A DNA stretch of 64,000 nucleotides from Robiginitalea sediminis. GTDB taxonomy: Bacteria > Bacteroidota > Bacteroidia > Flavobacteriales > Flavobacteriaceae. The notes beneath the pieces were generated by a model, which saw only the letters and a list, made by a program, of their open reading frames with translations, searched no databases and was not told where the DNA came from. The stretch lies in NCBI RefSeq assembly GCF_002198115.1, contig NZ_NGNR01000003.1:62001-126000 (forward strand), in the 5' to 3' direction. The stretch's first letter is position 1. Each line of letters starts with the position of its first letter. Below, piece by piece: positions 7,530 to 14,790 of the stretch. Both the position numbers and the translations under genes were made by a program.

Positions 7530-8618
7530 ATGAAGGCTACCCAGTATTACGCGGTATTGATGGCCGGGGGCGTGGGCTCCCGATTCTGGCCGGTCAGTAC
7601 GCAAGGTTTTCCCAAACAGTTCCACGACATGCTGGGAACCGGGCAATCCCTGCTCCAAAAGACCTTTTCCCGCCTTGCCCGGTTTATTCCGGAAAACCAG
7701 ATTTATATCCTGACCAACGAGCGGTATACAGACTTGGTACTGCAGCAGCTCCCCGGGATTGAGGCAGACCAGGTGGTCCCGGAACCGGCCATGCGCAACA
7801 CAGCCCCCTGTATCCTGTACGCAGCCCTGAAGATCCGGAAGTTAAACCCGGAAGCCCTCATGCTGGTAGCCCCCAGCGACCATTGGATCGAAGACGAGGC
7901 GGCGTTCGAAAAGGATGTGCTGGCGTGTTTTGAGCAATGCAGCACCTCCAATTCCCTTTGCACCCTGGGTATAACACCTACCTTCCCCAATACGGGGTTC
8001 GGGTATATCGAATACGATCCTTCTGCTAGGGACACCCCGGGCCTGAAGCGGGTGATGCAGTTCCGGGAAAAGCCTGATTACCAAACGGCTAAAGGGTTCC
8101 TGGAACAGGGGAACTTCCTGTGGAATGCCGGGATTTTCGCCTGGAGCGCTTCCGCCATTGTGGAGGCCTTCCGCACATACCAGCCCGAGCAGTACAGCCT
8201 ATTGGCAGTGGGGGAAGGGGTGATGAATACCCCGGAGGAGGAGGCCTTTATCAAGAGCGAATATCCGAAGGCCGAGAACATCTCCATCGACTACGCCGTG
8301 ATGGAGCAATCCGACGCCGTTTTTGTGCTCCCGGCCGGGTTCGACTGGAATGACCTGGGAACCTGGGGGTCCCTGTACGACAAGCTCCCGAAGCGGGAGG
8401 ACGGCAACGCCGTGGTACAGGGGAGGGTCCTCACCCGGGAAAGCGCCGGGAATATGGTGCGCCTCCCGGAAGGGAAGATTGCCGTTTTAGAGGGCCTGGA
8501 CAACTATATTATTGTAGACCAGGGCGATGTGCTGCTGGTCATGCCCCGGGACCGGGAACAGGAAATAAAACAGTGGGTGTCCCGGGTAGGGGATACCTTT
8601 GGGGATACTTATATCTAA
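7530..8618 (+). CDS. manC: Mannose-1-phosphate guanylyltransferase
   Basis: The 362-residue nucleotidyltransferase makes GDP-mannose from GTP and mannose 1-phosphate for surface glycans. The signature GGVGSRFWP is at residues 13-21, followed by KQF and later the FREKPDYQTA segment and the NAGIFAW block. The C-terminal phosphomannose-isomerase domain of the long bifunctional form is absent, as in the usual short Bacteroidota enzymes. It is directly adjacent to the SprT-like gene (no gap), so probably cotranscribed, and the DUF389 gene follows within five bases. Confidence 0.93.
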   Translation: MKATQYYAVLMAGGVGSRFWPVSTQGFPKQFHDMLGTGQSLLQKTFSRLARFIPENQIYILTNERYTDLVLQQLPGIEADQVVPEPAMRNTAPCILYAALKIRKLNPEALMLVAPSDHWIEDEAAFEKDVLACFEQCSTSNSLCTLGITPTFPNTGFGYIEYDPSARDTPGLKRVMQFREKPDYQTAKGFLEQGNFLWNAGIFAWSASAIVEAFRTYQPEQYSLLAVGEGVMNTPEEEAFIKSEYPKAENISIDYAVMEQSDAVFVLPAGFDWNDLGTWGSLYDKLPKREDGNAVVQGRVLTRESAGNMVRLPEGKIAVLEGLDNYIIVDQGDVLLVMPRDREQEIKQWVSRVGDTFGDTYI

Positions 8619-8622
8619 ACAT

Positions 8623-10089
8623 ATGGAAAAGCCATTAGACCAGGGGAATGTACAGACCACTCCGGGAGAGGACTCCAGCGGGGAAGCGGTAAAAAAAGAC
8701 TTTAAGGGGCTCCTTGGCAGTGTCCGGAAGTTCCTTTCCGAGCTCCTCGATATCCGAGGCAATACAGACCAGGACGCTGCCAAGGAGGCGATCATTGCAG
8801 ACATTACCTTCAAGGGGCATACAGCGTGGATCCTGGTGTGTTCCATCTTTATCGCCTCGGTGGGGCTCAATGCCAACTCTACCGCGGTAGTTATCGGCGC
8901 CATGTTGATTTCGCCCCTGATGGGACCCATCCTGGGGATTGGCATGTCCATTGCCATCAACGATATCGACACCCTCAGGCGTTCGCTGAAGAACTTTACC
9001 GTTATGGTGGTGCTGAGCGTGCTCACGGCCTACCTGTTCTTCGAATTCTTCCCGCTGCGGGACGAGTCTTCGGAATTGCTGGCCCGTACCGCACCCGATA
9101 TCCGGGATGTGCTCATCGCCTTTTTTGGTGGCCTGGCCCTGGTTATCGCCCGTGCCAAAAAGGGTACCATTGCCAGCGTGATTTTCGGGGTAGCGATTGC
9201 CACGGCCCTTATGCCCCCCCTGTGTACGGTAGGCTTCGGCCTGGCCATCAGCAACTGGGATTACGCGGCAGGGGCCATGTACCTGTTTATCATTAACACC
9301 ATCTTTATCGCCCTGGCCACCTTCCTGGTGCTCAAACTCCTGCGTTTTCCCATGGTGCGCTATGCCAATTCCAAACGCCGCCGTTTTATCGCCCGGATGG
9401 CTTCCCTGGTAGCCGTGGCGGTAATGGTCCCTGCCGGGCTTACGTTCTATCAGGTTTTCCAGGAATCCCGCTACCGGATCCAGGCCAACGAATTTATTGC
9501 GGAGACCATCGGGGTCTACGAGTTTCCCGGCAACGGGAGGTACATGCCCAACCTTTCCCAGATCCTCTACGAGGACGATGAGACGTCCTCCATAGAACTG
9601 GTCTGTATGGGAGACGACCCCATCCCTGAAAATGTCATTGAATCCTGGCGGAACCGGAAGAACCAATACTCCAAGCTCCAGGATACCGAACTGAAAATCG
9701 TCCAGGGCGGGCAGGACGATTCGGAGGAGAAGTTCCGGTACGTGAGTGAACTCTACGAGGCCAAGAAGGTCGAGCTCCTCAACAAGGATGAACGCATCCG
9801 TCTGCTGGAAGAAGAGCTCTCCCAGATGCAGAGCTTTTCAAGTGCCCTGCTGCCCTTTGCGGATATCACGGCCGAAGCCCGCGCCAACTACGAGGACCTG
9901 GCCGGGCTGGGCTTTGCCTACACCCTGCAGACCGATTTCAGCAAGACCGATACCATCCCGGTATTCGAGGTGCGTTGGAAGGAAGATGTGCCGCCCGCGC
10001 GGCAGCAGGAAAACCTCCAGAAAATGGCCAACTGGCTGCAGGTGCGGCTCAAAAACCCGAAAATACAGGTAAGGGAAGCCGGGCGCTAG
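8623..10089 (+). CDS. DUF389 multi-pass membrane protein
   Basis: A 488-residue integral membrane protein. After an approximately 60-residue soluble N terminus comes the DUF389 core: about six hydrophobic segments between residues 65 and 285, including the conserved blocks GLNANSTAVVIGAMLISPLM and GVAIATALMPPLCTVGFGLA. The soluble C-terminal half (about residues 290-488) contains a coiled-coil-like stretch (KKVELLNKDERIRLLEEELSQMQ) and an alpha/beta-looking tail. The function of DUF389 proteins is unknown. I start at ATG 8623; a TTG at 8599 would overlap manC by 20 bases. The stop is shared with the convergent ABC ATPase gene in a CTAG. Confidence 0.85.
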   Translation: MEKPLDQGNVQTTPGEDSSGEAVKKDFKGLLGSVRKFLSELLDIRGNTDQDAAKEAIIADITFKGHTAWILVCSIFIASVGLNANSTAVVIGAMLISPLMGPILGIGMSIAINDIDTLRRSLKNFTVMVVLSVLTAYLFFEFFPLRDESSELLARTAPDIRDVLIAFFGGLALVIARAKKGTIASVIFGVAIATALMPPLCTVGFGLAISNWDYAAGAMYLFIINTIFIALATFLVLKLLRFPMVRYANSKRRRFIARMASLVAVAVMVPAGLTFYQVFQESRYRIQANEFIAETIGVYEFPGNGRYMPNLSQILYEDDETSSIELVCMGDDPIPENVIESWRNRKNQYSKLQDTELKIVQGGQDDSEEKFRYVSELYEAKKVELLNKDERIRLLEEELSQMQSFSSALLPFADITAEARANYEDLAGLGFAYTLQTDFSKTDTIPVFEVRWKEDVPPARQQENLQKMANWLQVRLKNPKIQVREAGR

Positions 10090-10853
10090 TTGCGTTCTTC
10101 CAGGTACATCTGGCGTACCTTTTTAAAGAGTTCGGAAGAGTAAACAAAATTCGTAACCGCCTCGTTGTCGGTGCGGAAGATATCCTTATTGCTCCCTTCC
10201 CAGGCCTTCCACCCGTCCTTTAAAAACACGATTTTCTCGCCGATCTCCATCACAGAGTTCATGTCGTGGGTGTTGATGACGGTGGTAATGTTGTATTCCT
10301 GGGTGATTTCCTGGATGAGGTTGTCAATCAGGATGGCCGTTTTGGGGTCCAGCCCGGAGTTGGGCTCGTCGCAAAACAGGTATTTCGGGTTCATTACAAT
10401 GGCGCGGGCAATGGCCACGCGCTTCTGCATCCCCCCGGAGATTTCGGATGGAAACTTCTTGTGGGCATCCACCAGGTTCACCCGTTTTAAGACAAAATCT
10501 ACCCGGTCCTGCATTTCCGAGCGCGACTGGCGGGTAAACATGTCCAGCGGGAACATCACATTACCTTCCACGGTCATGGAGTCGAACAGGGCACTACCCT
10601 GGAAGACCATCCCCATTTCCTGCCGGAGGTTGCGCTTCTCGGCCAGGGCCATTTCCGAATAATCCCGGCCTTCGTAGCGAATATATCCCTTATCCGGGTT
10701 GATCAGGCCCAGCATACATTTCATGAATACCGTTTTCCCCGACCCGCTTTGCCCGATAATCAGGTTGGTCTTTCCCTTCTCGAAGGAGGTGCTGATCCCT
10801 TTCAGGACCTCGGTGTCGCCAAAGGATTTGTACAGGTCGCCTACTTCGATCAT
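10086..10853 (-). CDS. ABC transporter ATP-binding protein, MlaF type
   Basis: A 255-residue cytosolic ATPase with Walker A GQSGSGKT (residues 34-41), ABC signature SGGMQKR, Walker B LFCDEP and the switch His (VINTHDMNS). MlaF-type ATPases drive phospholipid movement between inner and outer membranes with an MlaE permease and an MlaD MCE protein. The permease gene is immediately upstream and overlaps by ATGA, confirming the pair. No MCE protein is encoded next to it, so MlaD must lie elsewhere. The gene ends in a 4-base CTAG overlap with the DUF389 stop. Confidence 0.9.
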   Translation of the reverse strand: MIEVGDLYKSFGDTEVLKGISTSFEKGKTNLIIGQSGSGKTVFMKCMLGLINPDKGYIRYEGRDYSEMALAEKRNLRQEMGMVFQGSALFDSMTVEGNVMFPLDMFTRQSRSEMQDRVDFVLKRVNLVDAHKKFPSEISGGMQKRVAIARAIVMNPKYLFCDEPNSGLDPKTAILIDNLIQEITQEYNITTVINTHDMNSVMEIGEKIVFLKDGWKAWEGSNKDIFRTDNEAVTNFVYSSELFKKVRQMYLEERN

Positions 10854-11590
10854 CAGCCTAGCATGAGTTGGGTGAGGATATAGTTCAATACAATGATCAC
10901 CACACTGGTCCAGACAAAAGAGACCGTAGCCGCCTTACCCACCTCCAGCGCACCGCCCTTCATATAGTACCCGTGGTAGGAGGGCACCGTGGCAATCACA
11001 AAGGCAAAAACCACCGATTTAATGAAAGAATAGGTTACATGGTACGGGATAAAATCCAGTTGCAGGCCCTCAACGAAATCCGCACTGGAGGAAAACCCCC
11101 CGAAAACCCCGGCAATCCAACCCCCAAAGATTCCGATGTACATGGCAATAGCCACCACAAAGGGGTAGAGGAACATGGCCACGATCTTCGGGAAAACTAG
11201 GTAATTAAGGGAATTCACGCCCATGACTTCCAGGGCGTCTATTTGTTCGGTAACCCGCATGGTGCCGATGCTGGAGGTAATATAGGACCCCACTTTCCCG
11301 GCCATGATAATGGAAGTGAAGGTTGGGGCAAACTCCAGGATCACCGACTGGCGTGTAGCGAACCCGATCAGGTTTTTGGGGATGAGCGGGTTGCTGATAT
11401 TCAGGGCCGTCTGGATGGCCACCACCCCCCCGATAAAGAAGGAGATAAAGATGATGATCCCCATGGACCCGTAAATGAGCTCATCGATTTCCTTCAGGAT
11501 GAGGGTGCGCATCACATGCCATTTGGTGGGCTTTTTGAAGGTTTCCACCACCATTATGGCATAGCTCCCGATGGAGGTCATGTAACTCAT
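10853..11590 (-). CDS. MlaE-family ABC permease
   Basis: A 245-residue inner-membrane permease with about five hydrophobic segments and the MlaE-family core (GKVGSYITSSIGTMRVTEQIDALEVMG, the conserved loop between helices). It forms the transmembrane part of a phospholipid ABC transporter with the ATPase encoded immediately downstream (ATGA overlap). The start ATG at 11590 faces the divergent phosphatase gene across 112 bases. The upstream box TATTTTTA is one base off the -7 consensus. Confidence 0.9.
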   Translation of the reverse strand: MSYMTSIGSYAIMVVETFKKPTKWHVMRTLILKEIDELIYGSMGIIIFISFFIGGVVAIQTALNISNPLIPKNLIGFATRQSVILEFAPTFTSIIMAGKVGSYITSSIGTMRVTEQIDALEVMGVNSLNYLVFPKIVAMFLYPFVVAIAMYIGIFGGWIAGVFGGFSSSADFVEGLQLDFIPYHVTYSFIKSVVFAFVIATVPSYHGYYMKGGALEVGKAATVSFVWTSVVIIVLNYILTQLMLG

Positions 11591-11702
11591 AGGCTCCCGC
11601 TGTACTGGATGGGTTAAAAATAAGAATATTCACGAGGATTTAACCCTGGGTGCTAGGGGGATTTAGGGTGAATCCGTAATTTAACAGCCAAATAAAACGA
11701 GA

Positions 11703-13388
11703 ATGAGAATGATGCCGTTACGCCATGCCCTATTGCTTGGGGTCAGTATACTCGGGCTGGTGGGGACCCTTAGCGCCCAGGTCAGTATCCGGGAACGCGC
11801 CCGGGAGGACGCCCCGGAAGCTTTTGGAGATTCGCCCCGCCTGGTGGTGGGAATTGTCGTGGACCAGATGCGGTTCGACTACCTCTCACGGTTCTGGAAC
11901 CACTATGGGGATGGGGGCTTTAAACGTATGGTAGGCGAAGGGTTTCTGGCCCGCAACCACCATTTCAATTACGCCCCAACCAGCACCGGGCCGGGCCACG
12001 CTTCTGTATATACAGGTACCACCCCTGCGGTGCACGGCATCATCGGCAATGACTGGTACGATAAAGTCTCCGGGGAGGAGGTCTATTGTGCAGGGGATGC
12101 TTCGGTGGCCTCTGTGGGCTCCCTTTTGGACGAGGGGAAGAATTCACCCCACCGGATGCTGGTGACTACCATAACGGACCAACTCCGCCTGCACTACCAA
12201 ATGCGCAGTAAGGTAATTGCGGTGGCCTTAAAGGACAGGGGCGCTGTACTGCCAGGGGGCCATACTGCCAACGCCGCGTACTGGTTTGAGGGTGGGAAAT
12301 CCGGGCGCTGGATCAGCAGCACCTATTATATGGAAAGCCTGCCCGGGTGGGTCAACGACTTCAATGCCTCAGGGGCAGCGGCAAAATACCGAAAAGACTG
12401 GGAGCCGCTCGGGGACATAAATACTTATTTGGAAAGCGGCCCGGATAACGTCCCTTACGAAGGGCTTATAGACGGGGAGGCAGCCCCGGTATTCCCCCAT
12501 AAACTCCCGGAGCTCTGGGAATCCAATGGCCACTATGGCCTCTTGCGGATTACCCCCTTTGGCAATAGCCTTACCACGGATTTTGCCATTGAAGCCCTGG
12601 ATGCCGAGGACCTGGGAGCCGACGCCATTACGGATTTTCTGGCCATCAGTTATTCCAGCACAGACTATGTAGGTCATTTTTTCGGAGTGAATTCCAAGGA
12701 AATTCAGGACACCTATCTGCGCCTGGATGCCGACCTGGAGCGCCTGCTTAAGCAGCTGGACCGCAAGGTGGGCAAAGGGATGTATACGGTATTCCTCACT
12801 GCAGACCACGGTGCAGTAGATGTCCCCGCTTACCTGGAAGATTCGGGCATCCCCGCCGGCTACCTGGATATGGGTGGGTTGCGCAAGGACCTGGATGACT
12901 TCCTCAGGTATACCTACGGGACCAAGGATATCGTTAAGAATTTTTCCAACAGCCAGCTTTTCCTGGACCATGAACTACTCACCAGCCTCGAACTGGACCT
13001 GGGGGAGGTTCAGGGCCGGCTAGCCGAAGAGTTGCTGGGTTACCCCGGGGTGGAACGTGTCTATACCGCAAAGCAAATGCAGGATGGTACCTATAGCGAT
13101 GGGCTGGGGATGATCCTGCAGAACGGATATAACCCAAGGCGTTCCGGAGATGTCCTGCTGGTGACCCGCTCCCAGTTCGCAAGTTATTCCCGTACCGGTT
13201 CTACTCACGGGTCCCCCCATATTTACGACACCCACGTACCGCTTATCCTGTATGGCAAGGGCATTCGGCCCGGGAGCCTGCACCGCAGGACGGTGATCCC
13301 GGATGTGGCCCCGACACTGGCTGCATTACTTGGGATTTCGTTTCCATCCGGGACTACCGGCCAACCTATTCCCGAGGCCTTAGACTAA
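11703..13388 (+). CDS. PafA-like secreted alkaline phosphatase
   Basis: A 561-residue exported phosphatase with a signal peptide (about residues 1-25, ending LSA-Q). It belongs to the alkaline-phosphatase superfamily and most resembles flavobacterial PafA: D54 (VVDQM), the nucleophile motif STGPGH with T95, KDRGAVLPGGH matching the PafA Lys/Arg substrate-contact motif, DYVGHFFG (Asp/His metal ligands), TADHG and a late THGSPH (His ligand). The KxR motif supports phosphomonoesterase rather than diesterase activity. It would release phosphate from organic phosphomonoesters in the periplasm. No obvious phosphate-regulated operator is visible. Its last nine bases overlap the convergent glycosyltransferase gene. 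Confidence 0.87.
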   Translation: MRMMPLRHALLLGVSILGLVGTLSAQVSIRERAREDAPEAFGDSPRLVVGIVVDQMRFDYLSRFWNHYGDGGFKRMVGEGFLARNHHFNYAPTSTGPGHASVYTGTTPAVHGIIGNDWYDKVSGEEVYCAGDASVASVGSLLDEGKNSPHRMLVTTITDQLRLHYQMRSKVIAVALKDRGAVLPGGHTANAAYWFEGGKSGRWISSTYYMESLPGWVNDFNASGAAAKYRKDWEPLGDINTYLESGPDNVPYEGLIDGEAAPVFPHKLPELWESNGHYGLLRITPFGNSLTTDFAIEALDAEDLGADAITDFLAISYSSTDYVGHFFGVNSKEIQDTYLRLDADLERLLKQLDRKVGKGMYTVFLTADHGAVDVPAYLEDSGIPAGYLDMGGLRKDLDDFLRYTYGTKDIVKNFSNSQLFLDHELLTSLELDLGEVQGRLAEELLGYPGVERVYTAKQMQDGTYSDGLGMILQNGYNPRRSGDVLLVTRSQFASYSRTGSTHGSPHIYDTHVPLILYGKGIRPGSLHRRTVIPDVAPTLAALLGISFPSGTTGQPIPEALD

Positions 13389-14243
13389 ACGGGAGCGAAT
13401 TCCCCGCCACCGCAGTTGGCGGGCAAACCGGCCTTCTTCCGGGCTTAGGAGCCGGCCGGTAGTGCCGGACGCGGCCCTGAAATACCCCTTAAGGTGGCGC
13501 AAGGGCAAAAGGGGGTTCCGGGCTTTCCAGGCCAGCTTCAAAGACGCAATACCCGCAATGATCCACCCATATCGGAGGTGGTAGAAGGAAGCTCCCTGTT
13601 TTTCGCCATGGGAGGCCGAATAGGCCCCTCCCGTGGGGCGGAGGTGGTGCACTTCCAATTCCGGCAGGGTACGGGTAGAAAACCCGTGGTAGCGGGCCAG
13701 GATCATATCTGCCGTATCCCAGCCTATATACGGGCGCAGGCCCCCCATGGCCTCCAGGCAGGAACGGCGGTAGCATTTGATGGGGCCGCGCACATGGTCG
13801 TGGTTCGCGATAGGCTCATAGGCCCAGTCGTCCCCGGAACGTATGTACATGTGCCCCCCGCAGATACCCAGCAAGGGATCTGCCTCGAAGGCCTCCAGTA
13901 CTTTCTCAAAATAGTTTTCCGGCAGGATGATGTCGGCGTCGAATTTGCCGATGAAGTCGAAGGGTTCGGCCAGGGTTTCCAGGCCAAAGCGAAAACTCTC
14001 CACCACCTTGGCCCCGGGCCGGTGCTCCGGGCCGGATCTCCGCCGGACCACCCGTACCCAGGGATGGCCCTCCGCAAAAGCCTGCGCCAGGGATCCGGTA
14101 CGGTCTGTACTGTGGTCGTCTACCACAATAAGGGCATCCGGCTTGCGGGATTGGCGGGCAAAGGATTTCAGACACTCCCCCAGGTTCCCGGCTTCATTGT
14201 GTGCCGGGATGATGACAGCAAGGCGGGGGGTCTTTCCATCCAT
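13380..14243 (-). CDS. Family 2 glycosyltransferase
   Basis: A 287-residue GT-A-fold transferase. The N-terminal block has IIPAHNEAGNLGECL and VVDDHSTDRT, the metal-binding D102-A-D104 lies in GKFDADIILP, and an acceptor-side GWDTADMILA segment with an acidic catalytic candidate follows. There is no membrane segment, so it is a soluble or peripheral enzyme. The sugar donor and acceptor cannot be read from sequence. The gene lies four bases after a methyltransferase gene that itself follows gcvP by three bases, so it is probably the last gene of that unit. It converges on the PafA-like gene with a nine-base overlap. Confidence 0.85.
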   Translation of the reverse strand: MDGKTPRLAVIIPAHNEAGNLGECLKSFARQSRKPDALIVVDDHSTDRTGSLAQAFAEGHPWVRVVRRRSGPEHRPGAKVVESFRFGLETLAEPFDFIGKFDADIILPENYFEKVLEAFEADPLLGICGGHMYIRSGDDWAYEPIANHDHVRGPIKCYRRSCLEAMGGLRPYIGWDTADMILARYHGFSTRTLPELEVHHLRPTGGAYSASHGEKQGASFYHLRYGWIIAGIASLKLAWKARNPLLPLRHLKGYFRAASGTTGRLLSPEEGRFARQLRWRGIRSRLV

Positions 14244-14247
14244 GGGC

Positions 14248-14787
14248 TCAGGGGTTGCTGCCTTTTTTCGGGTCCCGTGTGGCCATAACCAGGTAGTATC
14301 TCGGCGTAAACCGCCTCAGCAGAGGCCTAAACCCGATTTTCCCCACGGGGTGTGACCAGGTAAGGGAATCCTGGATGTGCCACCCGGCTTTCTCCAGCAA
14401 CCAGTCGAACTGCCAGGGTTCGAATTCGTGGTAGTGCCGGTCCCAGGGGTCTGTTTTGGACCTGTAGGCCGGTGCAAACCAGAGGCGCAGGGGTACGCTG
14501 GCCAGAAGGGTGTCGCCTGGGATGGCCCGCAGGACATTCAGAGGGGAGACCAGGTGTTCCAGGATTTCGAAGGCAGTGACCACCTCGGCATCGGTTTGCG
14601 CAACCGCACAGAGGTCCAGGTCCAGGTCCTCCCCGCCGGTGTTGGTCACGGTGTACCCTTCCGCCTGCATGATCTCCGAAAACGGGTTGGGCACCCCCAG
14701 GTCCAGGATGCTCCGGTGGGTACCCACGTGTTTCTTTAAAAACCCGAGGGTATTGCGGTAGCGTTTCTCCGGATAGTGTGCATACAT
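14248..14787 (-). CDS. SAM-dependent methyltransferase-like protein
   Basis: A 179-residue protein with a class I methyltransferase layout: an N-terminal SILDLGVPNPFSEIM segment where motif I should be (D29-L-G31), an acidic strand EDLDLDLC, then TAFEILEHLVSPLNVLRAI resembling the post-II methyltransferase block, and a YHEFEPWQFDWLLEKAGW segment typical of ubiquinone/capsule-type methyltransferases. Motif I lacks the usual GxGxG, so cofactor binding is uncertain. It is sandwiched between gcvP (three-base gap) and a GT2 gene (four-base gap), suggesting glycan or lipid modification rather than glycine metabolism. Confidence 0.72.
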   Translation of the reverse strand: MYAHYPEKRYRNTLGFLKKHVGTHRSILDLGVPNPFSEIMQAEGYTVTNTGGEDLDLDLCAVAQTDAEVVTAFEILEHLVSPLNVLRAIPGDTLLASVPLRLWFAPAYRSKTDPWDRHYHEFEPWQFDWLLEKAGWHIQDSLTWSHPVGKIGFRPLLRRFTPRYYLVMATRDPKKGSNP

Positions 14788-14790
14788 AGG

